Shown here in pieces: positions 1 through 12,400 of a stretch of 64,000 nt of DNA. The stretch spans positions 288,595 through 352,594 of the forward strand of contig CABFPE010000030.1 in NCBI GenBank assembly GCA_900660155.1, given 5' to 3'. Source of the stretch: Hofstenia miamia (taxonomy: Eukaryota > Xenacoelomorpha > Acoela > Hofsteniidae). The notes under the pieces were generated by a model, which was not told where the DNA came from, did no database searches, and saw nothing but the letters and a program-made list of their open reading frames with translations. Numbering within the stretch: position 1 is the stretch's first letter; each line of letters begins with the position of its first letter. A program made the position numbers and the translations under genes.

Positions 1-48
<48 letters not shown>
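1..48. repeat. (AT)n microsatellite
   Basis: Uninterrupted AT dinucleotides at the window edge; it may extend further left. Confidence 0.97.
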
Positions 49-51
<3 letters not shown>

Positions 52-869
52 TCGGAATTGGAGTACATAGAGTTGACGGTTTTCTTAAATTCCTATAGTA
101 ACACCTAATTGTTCTCTAAAATTATTAGTTTTGCTGCCATCTTTCAGTTTTTTAAGTGAAAACAGAAGGCTTATATTGTCTAACTAGATTACAATATTTT
201 TATTAAATAATCCACAATCACTTGTACACTTTTGGAATATGTCGATAAAAAATAGGGAAAATTACCGGCTTTGGACAACCTGCAGTAGTGTACAGTTGAC
301 TGCTTGTGTTTTTTTAAAAATTCCATTTGAAATATTGACAATAGCAAAATCTATATAAACAAAGTCTAACATATGTCATCAATTCTCGTGTAGGTAATTC
401 AAATGCTCTAAGATCTCTTTCTCCAATAAGATTTCTAATAACAGTGTATTCTATCATTTCTTTGTTATTCATAACTTCAATCATCATCCTGTGTACTGAA
501 TGAAATATTAAATTGGGTTTTGTTGCTGAATTAATGAGAGACAAACTCACATTTCATTGCCACAAAATTCCATTGCAATTCATTAAACTTTAAGAACGTC
601 AATTTCTTATATTTATTGATAGTTTTCTAAAGCAATTAAATTGAGTGAGAAAAAGGATAAAGCCATAAATAATTGATTATATTCTTTCACTAAATACGAT
701 ATAATTATAATTTAAATTTTCAAAATTAAGTGTGTTGAAAAGTGCTACTTAAAAACACTTCAAGTGAAAAATTAAATGAAATAAACTGTTTTCCTATAGA
801 TACATATCAAAGCAAAAAAATATTAAAAAATTATTTTTAGATTTAGTTTTTTTAGAATTTTAAAAATAT

Positions 870-921
870 CTAGTCGTCATGGTGGTCTTTTGCTTGTATG
901 GCATTGGGGTCACAGATACAT
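870..921 (-). CDS. Possible terminal coding exon of an unknown gene
   Basis: On the minus strand a strong acceptor (T-run then GCAG, AG at 923-922) is followed by an open frame in phase 1 that reads CICDPNAIQAKDHHDD and a stop at 872-870. The stretch is richer in GC than the AT-rich DNA around it. I do not recognise the family, and no upstream exon could be matched to it within the window. It could equally be chance. Confidence 0.25.
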
Positions 922-1239
922 CTGCAAAAAAATCATAACAATAGTTAGGTTATTGTAATGAAGATTTAAGATTTTCTTTTCTCATTCTTAAATTCTCTAT
1001 ACATTTTTGTAAATGAATCATTGCGCATTAAAAATGTATTAATGTATAAGTTTCATTTAACCTTATGCCAGAAAAAGATGTCAGAAATATGTACCTTGTA
1101 ATTTATAGTAAAAACAACTATGAATAATGATGACAGACTAATTTAAAAATCCCTAAGAAAACACCGGCTATCTAAAAGGCGGATGATTGGATGATTTAGA
1201 AAAGTTATTGGGCAGAAGTTAATACCCTAAAAGAAATAA

Positions 1240-1740
1240 TCCTTAAAACTTTTTAGTGATGGTCTGACAAGTAGCGCGTAAAAATCTTCAATTAGCAATT
1301 AAAAAGGTGACAAGCAATTAGAGTAAAGCAATCCCGGATCAATTAACATCAATCGTCACTTTGATTGATTTCACACTTGTTTTTACAAGTAGATGGACAT
1401 TTATCGCAACTTGAGGGCGATTTAACTAAGCAGTTCCTCAGAAGAGAAACGCCAAGAGGAGCAAGGAACACGCAATTGATGGGCAGCGCAGTGACAACTC
1501 TCTCAGCCAAAAATACTAAAGCGGCTGTCCACTGGCCTTAGGCTACACGCTAGGGTGCCAAAATATCCAAGACTAACAGTCTCGTGCCAAGGATGAACTT
1601 GGTATAATAAATAGGTAGACAAGAACAAGGCCACCCCGCTAGCCGCCAATTGTTCTGTACACGTCAATGGTTTGCTGCATGCTGTGCACGTGGATGTGGG
1701 TTCACGTGGTATACATCGGCATTTTCACTATATTCCCATT
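1240..1740. promoter_or_regulatory. GC-elevated non-coding island, candidate enhancer
   Basis: Clearly higher GC and CpG than its flanks, with no open frame. It contains clustered homeodomain-like words (CAATTA, AATTAA) and TTGATTGATT at 1361-1370, which fits a Hox/Extradenticle composite site. Function is inferred from composition and motifs only; a decayed exon or repeat cannot be excluded. Confidence 0.3.
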
Positions 1741-3414
1741 AAAAACAATCTAGCATACTCTAGGGAGTTTATAATATCCCTAAACTGCAAGAGTCAATGC
1801 CATTAAAACAACTTCGGCAAAATGGCCACTAATAGAACCCACTTCAAACCCCAGTTCATCAAAATCAAATATTTGAAATATAAAATGCAGGTTTTTCAGC
1901 CTTTCTGGTTCCATATGAATATTGGGCCAATGTATTCAACTTTTTCAAAGTTTTAGGTACAAGTGGAAACATGACAGCATAATGCAAAAAAATGGAACTT
2001 AACATAACCCTCGCATGAAAGTGTCATGTGAAGGGCCAAGTGACTGTTTGTGCTGGAAATAGGGTGATATAAAACCTTGATCTATAAGAAGTCTGATAAT
2101 GTAAAATTTTAACATGGAGTCATTAAAAATCTTATACTTTATAGCTGATTACGGCAGTATGACCTTTGTGAAGATAAAGGTGGCGTAAATACATAAATTC
2201 ATAAACAAGCTCAAAAACAATACACATATTATTAGAGATTCTCTAAAACTAATTATTATCAAGTAATATAGGTTAAAAATTGCAGCATAGTTCTTCTTGA
2301 GCCAAATTAAATATAACAATGGAAAGGGACGTCACAAAGAACAACTTCAATATTGGTTGAACAGCAGCAATGTTACTTCAAAGCGGGTAGAAATTTGGTT
2401 ATTAAGGTTTAAAATTCATTAAGATTTGTTAACCAAGCACACGTTTTCTAATTATAGGGCGGTTTAGTCATTGTGATACATATAATATTGTTTGCGATAA
2501 TAAAACATGGAAAAACAGAATAATTTTCATATCAGAAATTGTTGTTAATAACGCTTGAATCATATTTCAATATATATCTTTAATCGCACTCAAATTGGTC
2601 GATTGAAAACGAATTTGCAGTGCTTATAATCACGGATTAGTTTGAATCCAGTGGTATTTGCTAAATTATCTTCCCAGTGATAAATAACTTTGCACGAAGT
2701 TATAAAATAATTAAATGTGACAATTTACATGGGGAATTTATAAAACTATATTATCAAGCGTATTTGAAGCAATGGTTTATTGAGGGTCCTAAAAAATAAT
2801 TTGATGTTCTAAAATATGTGTAAAATTGGAATATTATTAGATCAACTTGGGACAAATCAAACAATGGAGGAGTTGTCTACCTAAATTGCTCTATTATTGG
2901 ATTTGCTATTCTGAACAAATGCTGAACGAAAGCTGAATGCAATAACTTAAAGCTTTTAAGAAATTAAAATTTAAAAGGGTATCACAGTTCGAGTGGGAAC
3001 CGGTTGGCACCTGCGGACTGATTTCGTTGAATTTACACGCACACTAACTAATTGGGTGTAAGTATATTGATAATTTTTCTAGTAGATTAATTTAGTTAAA
3101 TTAGTATTTTGAGCAAGAATACCTTCTTTGATTGGTACCAATTGGGATCGTTTAAGCTCAGTGCAACATATTAACTTACAACATAATTTAAATATTTCCT
3201 GTTAAATATGCATCCGGTTCTAAAAGTAAAGGGAGATCTTTGAAAAAATCTGGAACGACTTTTACACAACAGTGCAATGAAATCGACAAAATTCAGTAAA
3301 TGCTATATAAATATAATCAATGTGTTGAAAAATAATGTTTCCGTTTTTAAGTTCTTAAACTTTATTAGTTTGTGAAAAAATTCGTTTTATTGAATAATAA
3401 TTGTAAGTGAACGA

Positions 3415-3437
3415 ATATATATATATATATATATATA
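3415..3437. repeat. (AT)n microsatellite
   Basis: Short perfect AT run. Confidence 0.9.
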
Positions 3438-4423
3438 CTAATATTAAAATTAAGTTGTTGAAAATGAGCCGGAAGTCAGTAATGACAGAATAGACCTAAG
3501 GACGCCAATTTCAATTAGAATCGTCCTTAAATTAATTGGCCACAAAATACAACCATGGTTTTCACAATTCTTGTCGAGGGTTTGGGGTGAAGAGTGTCTT
3601 TTGCTTTAGATTCCTCACTAGTTCCACCATCAAACAAAATTCCAGATCAACTAAGTGCTTCAACTTGATTCAAACCCTTGAAGGGAAGAAGTGTCTCAAG
3701 GAAAAAAAATGATCGCATATGGGCTCAAAAAACACTGATATTTTACATATATATTAGTGTTGCACAATTTATTACATATTTTTTATTAAAATATTAATGA
3801 AAAAATCTGTAAATTATTAAAAATAAGCAGTTTGAGAGTTTAAAATACTTTTGTTTGATGTTAATTGTTTATTTAATCAAGTCGGATAAAATAAGTAAAA
3901 TTATGAAATTAAAGGAAGGATACCATGTAATTACTTTAAAACCACAAAATAATATGTTCAAAATCTATTTATTTCTGCCACTAGAGATTGTAGTTCAGAG
4001 CTGTAGTTCACTGGGTACAAAAATTTAAATGCATTTTTAGTTATGACAATTATATAAATAATGTTGCCACAATAGGGGTCACCCATAGTCAATTAATTTA
4101 ATTGAACTAAGAAATCAACAAGAGGCTAGATGAATGCTGACTGAAGAGATAAAAAATGTAGCCGCAGATAAGTGCAAGTTGAAAAATATTCATAAAGTAA
4201 AATGGATTGGAACCTAATGGATTGGGGGGGGGCACCTAAGACAGTTAGTGTACGCAATGTGTGAGATTAGAAGACATCGAGGATTTGCGAAATAGAATTT
4301 TTTATGCCTTCCAGAAAATCAATTGCAATCGTGCTGATGATAACTTCTGCTTTCGAATTTATTTATGCAATGCTTCCTCCCCAAGTGGACATTATGAAAT
4401 TTTTTATATTGTTTGTCTTTTCT

Positions 4424-4425
<2 letters not shown>

Positions 4426-4465
<40 letters not shown>
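4426..4465. repeat. (TA)n microsatellite
   Basis: About 20 perfect TA units. The Tyr-Ile repeat reading frames across it are artefacts of this run. Confidence 0.95.
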
Positions 4466-4469
<4 letters not shown>

Positions 4470-4756
4470 AATATTTGAAACTGATAATGTAAATTGTAAT
4501 GTGATCCTAAATCACAGTAGAAGTTACAGGTGTCTACATTTCGAAATGAGATTCCAAGAAGATTTTAGGTGACGTGAAGATCTTATAATTGGTCTTAAAA
4601 AGTGAAACCTATTTATTATAATACTAAGTTGATCATTCAAATTCATTATAATTAGTCATATACAAATTCTGAAATAAATGCCTTTAACCGCGTTATGATC
4701 GAGTTAGATGAACAATTATTTTAAGGATGAGAAGGTTATCGAGTTTGCCAAGGTAT

Positions 4757-4759
<3 letters not shown>

Positions 4760-4791
<32 letters not shown>
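4760..4791. repeat. (AT)n microsatellite
   Basis: About 16 AT units; the Tyr-Ile frames on both strands here are artefacts. Confidence 0.95.
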
Positions 4792-4793
<2 letters not shown>

Positions 4794-5460
4794 ATTAGGG
4801 ATGGGCAAAATTGCATATAATTTCGTCGATCAACTGCAGTTTGTAACCTTTTCGTGTGCATTCCAATTGGAGCACTGCGTAACGACGAAAAATTAGCACC
4901 ACATCGCAAATATTTTATCATCACTGCCATCACACCGCGAATAAAATCATTCAAGCAATGAATTTGATATTGACATTACACTATAATGATGCTATGCTAT
5001 CCAGTCGTTCTTGTCGCGGCTGAGTTAGCTGAAAATATTCTTAGAACACTACTTGAGTAAATGTGATAATTTTCGCATGCATGTCGTTTATATATTTGAA
5101 TTCTATTGTTAATTCAATTGAAATATTAGATTGCTACGTAATGTTTGTAAGAGGGCTTGGGAAGTAGTCCATTTGTATGGGCTACAATACTTTTCTAGGT
5201 AAATCAAAATGTACTGTGTGTGTAAATAGCTGCATATATAGTTTTCCAGCCCATTTTATCATTAAATTGACTATGTTCATTATAGAGAACAAACTTTTTT
5301 CCAGATTTTCAAGAAACTTTCTCCAAGTCTGTTATGAACTATTGGTGAACCTGCTAGAATGAAATGTTGAAAATTTCTACTTACTGTGGCTGAAGTGCCA
5401 AAAATATTCATTATATTTTGTTGAAAATTCAATTCTCACTATTCATCATTTTTTTTATAG

Positions 5461-5900
5461 TTAGGGGGCGTGCCGTGCCCAAAGTTAGAGGTTGCGGCGC
5501 CGAAGACGCCTCAATGTGACAGCATCTGTTAGCTGCTTAAAAATAGAAAAAGAGACGCTCCTCTAACTTTTGGTGCTTTCAGAATTTGGATAGTCTTATT
5601 CACTTGTGAGTTATAAGCCCTTAAGTTATTTCAAGAAACCATAAGAAATTTTAAATCTTTCTGGGCAGGTCAAGCGTGAAGTTTGGCTATAATATACCAA
5701 AACTCCATGGTTTAGGTTAAGAACAGGCGCTTCCGAGCGTTATAATCTGAAATGTGATAATCACATAGTATTGGGGTTGCACTGAAAAGAACCGATTGTG
5801 AGATTCATTTAATGATCAGCCTTGTGAACCAGCGGTCGCCGAAAATTACAATAATACCTTCGACTGCAGTCTGCGAGGCTGGCGCCAAATTTTCATTGTT
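5461..5900. promoter_or_regulatory. CpG-richer island with an inverted repeat
   Basis: Starts with imperfect inverted arms at 5478-5495 and 5557-5575 (core CCAAAGTTAGAGG and its complement, about 60 bases apart), followed by CpG-rich, non-coding DNA to about 5900. It may be regulatory or a small foldback remnant; no flanking duplication was found. Confidence 0.25.
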
Positions 5901-8900
5901 CTCAAGCTAATAAACTAAAATGACTGATCAATATAACTCATGAATTTTTAGTTATTGTTCTGGCTAATTAAATTCTGAATCAATTGATTAGTATTTAATG
6001 ATTACTATTTCATAAGAATAGTTATAGTCTTCCATAACACTGAAAAATTCATCTTATTAGCATATGGTATCAAATGACATTTAAAAAGGTTTTTTCATCA
6101 TATTTTGACTTTGGAAACAAACATCTAATCTATATCTAGCTAAAGGGAATGGAACTTATTTTAAAATCTCAAGAAATGATTTGTCCACACTTCACTTAAA
6201 TTTCTGAGAGACAGGTTATTCTAGATACCATTAAACAACCATAAGAACAAATTATTGTTATAAAAATTTCCCCCTTGCATTGACAACAATTTATTCCATA
6301 AAAACACTTATATTTAAGCATTGAAAAATTGCAGGTTCAGTAATACCTTGAATCAAGATAAACACCTAAACGCAAAAGCTTACAATCAACTGTATTAAAA
6401 TAAAGGCCTTAGCAATTTTATTACTGTAATTGAAACAAATTTTTGCAGTTATCATATAAAAATTTAAACGTTACACTATTGAATATGCAAGCCAATAGTA
6501 TTTTTCACAAAAAATTCCTAATCTAATATAATAATTGACCAATCTGTGTTTGAGAAGAGCCATTCAAAAATGGCCTTAGAGGTCCACAATTGATTGATAC
6601 ATTCAATTATTTATATTCCTAACAAAATCTCTATTCATACACACATATTCCTTGATAGAAAACTTTTATGATTATAAATACGTTAACATAGAAAAATGTT
6701 ATTTAAAACTTCAAAAATTGAGAATACCAAGTCATAATCAGATTGCGACCCTTGGTTCCAATGCATATACTTCAATTCCAAACACAGAATGCAAATTTTT
6801 TCTCATATTTGAAAATAATTCAAATAAATTTGTACAGATTTTGATACAAATTTTATATAATTATAAAAGAATTTGCAATTACAATAGCACCATATTGACG
6901 CTTTCATCATTAAAGCACTAGTTTACAAATTTGTTGTACATAACATAGCCCTTAAGTTAATGATCATAGAATGCAAAATCCTAATAACTTAACTTGAAGA
7001 ACCTTACATAGCTCTAATGTAGATCATGTCAATCAGAAATAAATTTGATCAATTAATAAACGAATGGGCTTCACTATATGTTATTAAAGCAACAACAATT
7101 GCTCGATATATGCTTCTTGTTGTTTAGCATATGTGGAAAATTCATCATTGTTGTATGTTACTAAAATGTAAGAAATTTAATGTCCATACACTTCTAAGAC
7201 TCTACCTAAATACGTTTTGAGGTGTGTTAACCTATTAGCATATTTGCAATAGGATTGATATCGCCTGCCCTATAAGCTTCTTTAAATTTTTTTTGAAAAC
7301 CCCAATATTTCTGTGCTTTCCTGACTCTTACTTTTATTACATGAGAAGTATTCTGACAAAATTTGAAAAAATTTCACTGGCACATTTTCGTGATATAGGA
7401 CTTTTGCCAACAATATTTTCAAAATTATGTTTCTTAGCCATTTGGACATATTATGTCTGTTGTAAAGTAAAAGGATTCCCATGAATAACTTGTACAGGTT
7501 TTGTTAACTCATAAAACATCATAGGACTTAGTCTATTAAAACAAGTCAAAATTTCAAAAAATCATCCCATTTCGTAACAATTATTAAAATGATGATGTCA
7601 TCAGTGTAATAATTAGGTCACCACATATCTAATAGCTTCATGTAATAAAGGAATAAATTGTTTTAATAGAAAAATTTTTATTAAGGAGTTTGAATCAACC
7701 CTCTGTGAGACAAAAATATCGTGTGGAAAATATAACTAATGGTAAACGGTTTTTTATTATGCTCTAGTGGGTTTGAAAACCTCATTGATTGGGCCATAAT
7801 TTTAAGGTATTGGCTTGTAATATGTAGTAAATTTAAGAAAGGCTAATGGATCGTATTTGGTTGAGCTAAGTGTTCTAAACAATAGGAAGGATTTGTTAGC
7901 TTATAGCATTGACTAAATATATATATAAAATGAGGTTATCGTTCATTTTAAAATAGGTCATCACCACAAAAAGATTTTTATTTCTCAGGAAATTAAATGC
8001 TTAGGATTCCAATACACGATTTGAGGGTGATGAACATCAAAAAAATTATCTTTGAGAATTCCGCACTGATAGTTGGGTTGGGTCTAATATTAAAAATTTC
8101 TATTTAAGTTGGGTGGGTTTGTTTTAGTTAAGAATGTTGGGTAGGCCTGGGTAAATAATATAACTCTCTTGCAGAACTAGTATATTAACAAATCATCAAT
8201 TTTTCATAAACATATAAAAGTCATTAATTGAGCAAGCGCTATCAATGGCATTCGATTTAAAGGTGATTATATTAAGAGCATTGCGACATTATAAGGTATT
8301 ACATGTTGCATTCCTTCAACTTCAAATTCTTACTTAGTGTAGCAGTAGTAAAGGTAAAAAATGCACAAAGTCATAGAACTGACAGAAAATTAAAGGCTAA
8401 AAAAAATGTGTGACTCACCAAAGTTTAGCAGTTAAAAAGATTTTAATTTTAATATAACTAAAATAGATTTCTTTCAACTTTGTTGAAATGTTTGTAACAA
8501 GAAAAAATCTGTGATTGTGAACCAAACTCCAATTTGTTTTTGATGATGGTTTATATAGTAAGCTGATTATTTAAAATGAGAGCGTCCTGTGGAATGGTCA
8601 TTCGAAACATCACATCATTGCAATCAATTTATGTTCACGTTATAACATAAGAATTTAACATATTCCGAGATCCCTAACAGTTTTTTAAATTTCTCTAACC
8701 AATTTCAAATTTTTTGATGTCGTGTAAAAGTTGTAAAATATTGAGGCTTCAATTTTTCAAATTGCAGTTGATTTACCAATCTATATTTTTTAGGTTCTCT
8801 TAGCATATCTAAGATATTGTTCAGGAGTGACCATGTTCGATTTCTGTAAGTCTTCGTTAATGCCTATATTATTATCAATTTCAATTGAATCATTGAAAAC

Positions 8901-9080
8901 TCTTTCATGTAGAACTAAATTTCATTTCGATAACTAATGATTGCAAGAGCCATGCAGTTAACTTTATCAAAAAATACTTACGAAATGATATTAAGAAAAG
9001 AGGAAAAAACTTGTGATAGAAACTGAAGGTCAACGGCCGACCTGTGCTGACCGATGCTTTGAAAAACCTATTTAAAATAT
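5901..9080. other. Anonymous AT-rich DNA
   Basis: No gene seen. At about 8075-8155 there is a GTTGGGTTGGGTC/AGGCCTG stretch resembling one end of the hAT MITE at 9089-9421, too decayed to delimit. Confidence 0.55.
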
Positions 9081-9088
9081 ATTATGAT

Positions 9089-9421
9089 CAGAGGTGTAAA
9101 CGGGTCGACCCAACCCGTGAGTAGGGTTGACTTAACTTATTGTCGAGTTGGGGTCGTTTTTTCTTTAAATCATTTCATGTCAGTCTAATCAATAACGTTG
9201 ACATTAATTGCTGTTTACATTGAACAATTGAACGGTGTGTTACATGTAACTGTTTCGTCGCATGACAAAAATTAGAACAGCAACAAATTAATTTTCCCAC
9301 TACTCTCTCGCTAGTTATATGTGAACATATATATATATATTTATTTGTTTTGGTGCACTCGGGTAAAATGTAAGAAGAAGTTTTTTGTCGGGTCTAAAAT
9401 TTTGACAGGTTCCCAGGCCTG
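9089..9421. mobile_element. hAT-type MITE, 8-bp target duplication
   Basis: A 333-base element flanked by a perfect ATTATGAT duplication (9081-9088 and 9422-9429). Ends are imperfect inverted repeats: CAGAGGTGTAAACGGGTC on the left and CAGGCCTGGGAACCTGTC reading inward on the minus strand. An 8-bp duplication and CAG-type ends are hallmarks of hAT transposons. There is no transposase frame, so it is non-autonomous. Confidence 0.85.
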
Positions 9422-9429
9422 ATTATGAT

Positions 9430-12400
9430 ACTGTTAGTGGGGTGACATGAGTAATTGCGGGAAATAAGATTTGTCATGTAAATTAAAAACAGGGATGGCA
9501 GTGGGTCGATCGTTCTATTCTTCAAAGCTTCATGGTGAGAGAAATTTTCAGTTTGTATAAAAGTGTTTCAGAAATTTTGGAAGAGAACTTTTTCACTTTT
9601 AGTTTTTACTAAGAAGCTATTACTAATATCCAAATATTCAAGGAACGAAGCAACCCAGCTTCAGTAACTTCGTTACAATAAATTATCAGTTGGGATACAT
9701 GTTTATTTCAAAATATTAATTTTCATGTAAGTTTTAAATAAACATAATACAAATTTCTCAAAAGTGGCACTCTTTGTTAAAAATCTAGTATTTTTCAGAA
9801 TATACATAGTCACAATATACCTCGCCTCGGGTGATGCTATGTACACGTCATCATCTTAAATTACAGTCAAGCCCCATAAGTATACAGAAAACCGGGTTAC
9901 ACTTAATATATAAGCGAAAAAACTAATTGTACCGAAAAAGGCTGATCGGAAGTCAGGTTCATTATTATGTAAGCTTTGAATTACGCAAATCACACGTGTA
10001 GCCTAAATAGTCTTTTTAGTTAATTTTTGTATTGTCTCTCTGTAATTTGTTAGTACTAAGTTTTGCAATTCTGATCTAAATCCAAATCGACTTTTTTGCT
10101 AGAAAAAATGGAGATACATTAATAAACTTAATACAATACTTTTAGATTTGCTGTAATTCTTGCTTCCTAAAAAAGTATTAGGATTTTTTTTATTTTACAT
10201 CCTAAATTATGAAATATACAAGAACAAAAAAACTTTAGCTTAGAAAGAATTTCCATCTTTACAAAGAGGCCGGACCTTTGAATGTGTGTGAAGACGGGCA
10301 AGATGTTCTGCTTCAGTTCAATGTATGTGCAAGCATGCTGTTAGAAAAACCTTTTAATCAAAATTTTAGGAATTTGGGTCCCAACGGATCACCGGGTCAT
10401 TTATTTTTTGATTTTACCGTGTCAAGTCCTATCCGGATCGCATGGGTCACAGAGTCACATTTTGTTGAACCTCTGCAGATGACAATTATGGTATTTTAGT
10501 AGTATTAAATTCAGTTGACTATTCTTTGGTATGCAACATTTTAGAAAATAAGCTTCGCATTGAATGAAACTAATTAATCTCATTAAGAAATCAATATTGT
10601 TAATTGAATAAATGCTACGAAGTTTTTGGAAAACGTAAGGCACTGTAACCAACCATATCCATTCACCTCTCTCAAGACCTGACCCAAATCGACCCTTTGT
10701 CGTTTTGAGTTTAACCAACCTACTTGCCGCAATAGATACATGCATTTCTATACATTTACGAGCTCAATTTTCTAATACAACATTTATATACCTCGCTATA
10801 GTTGTCAACGATGGTTTGTTCAGCACAAAAAATGCAAGCTTTTGGCATACACAAGATGATGATTTCAAAGTTATTGGATGCAAAATTTACATTTTTATTC
10901 TTTTTCGTATTTTTAAATAGCTTCAGTTTTCTATTTCAACTGCAGCAGTTAGATAAAAAATATCACGCAGTTTGCATTTAGCTATAGGCAAACATGAAAG
11001 AATATGAATATTGAATAACTTTATCAATTTTTTCTATTTTAAAATAAATTTGACTACAGCACAATATCCGCAGTATTCTGTAAAATATCACTCCTAATTC
11101 CAGATGTTTAGATAGTGTTATATTTTCATCAAATCATTAAAAGTTATTGTTTTGAAGCTATATAGAAATAAAGTGCTAAAACTTCAGAAGCTTACATTTG
11201 TTTCCAATGATTTAGCATCGATATTTGAAAATTCTCGAAATATTTTAGAAAGTACAAAACCAATTTCTAGCATCAGAAATTAATTTAAGAGTAAATTTAA
11301 CAGACTAATCTTGAAATTATACATAGAAAAACTATTTAAAAAACTTACTTATATAAAATGGCACTACTATGAAGCTCAAATTTGCAAGTTTAGAAGACTT
11401 ATGACGATATTCAAAGATCGATACAAAAAATTTATCTTTTTAAAACATATTCGAACTTTGGTTGACCAGAAATACAATTTTCAAGCTCTTAGAAATCTTT
11501 CAAGAACGCTAAGAGTGGAATTCCCCTTAAGCTCCTAAAAAACGCAATTGCTCTGCTCATGCATTCGTATTTCTTGTGAAACTCGAAATTTTTTCACTTC
11601 GTTGTAAATTTTATTAACATCAATATTTTATACCATTCCTGGTGATCAAAATGACAAATAATTGGCAGGACTAACTGGTCGCATTAAGAAAGTAGTTACT
11701 ATTAATTAACTAAAATTAATTTCAAATTCCAGTCAATCTAAAAATGCCAACTGATTGACGCATGTATTCGGCTAAGGGAGGCATACAGTCATTCTTAATC
11801 ATTCGAGGAGGCTGATGATAAATTTATTTGGCATTCAAATGTAATCCCTTAAGAAATCTATCTTCATTTCATTAAAATCTAAATACGTTAAGAGTTTCAT
11901 ATTGATTCGAATAGTATGTCGAAATCCAAATTTGATTTAAATCTAAAAAATATTTAGTTAAAAATTTACATACATTAGTAGTCCTTTGATCTAAAAAAAT
12001 TACAATCATTTTTAGAAAATAGGGTAGGCTGCTTTGTGTAGGTCACGTTTCGAAACACCTCATTTTGATTTTGATTATGATGTCTTTGCTTAGACGTTCA
12101 GAAAATGCAAATATAACTTTTACGGCCATGTAACCAATTTAGCAATAATTAAAATACGCATTTAGATTACAAATTGCTTAAATATCAATGCTTCTGATCA
12201 TTCTGACTTAAGATATAATGGTACTGCTTACCATAAAAAATGAGTCAATATTAATGCTAACAGCTGGTCAATCAATATTTGCTAATATATTTTTTGAATT
12301 AAACACAAAGTATGTGTGAAAATGAATTGTCCCGAGAAAAACAGTCACAAAAATTTTGAGTCAATGCAAACATGTAGATGACCCCCGTGGAAAAATAATA

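Larger units (their letters stand above)
49..3414. other. Gene-poor AT-rich DNA
   Basis: Apart from the possible exon at 870-921 and the GC-elevated island at about 1240-1740, I see nothing coding or repetitive here. Reading frames are short and look random. Confidence 0.6.
3438..5460. other. Non-coding stretch with microsatellites
   Basis: AT-rich DNA with two TA microsatellites (listed) and a run of nine G near 4224. No gene or recognisable transposon seen. Confidence 0.6.

Noticed and set aside
4261-4954. Tyr-Ile repeat reading frames
   Set aside because: They are produced by the TA microsatellites on both strands.
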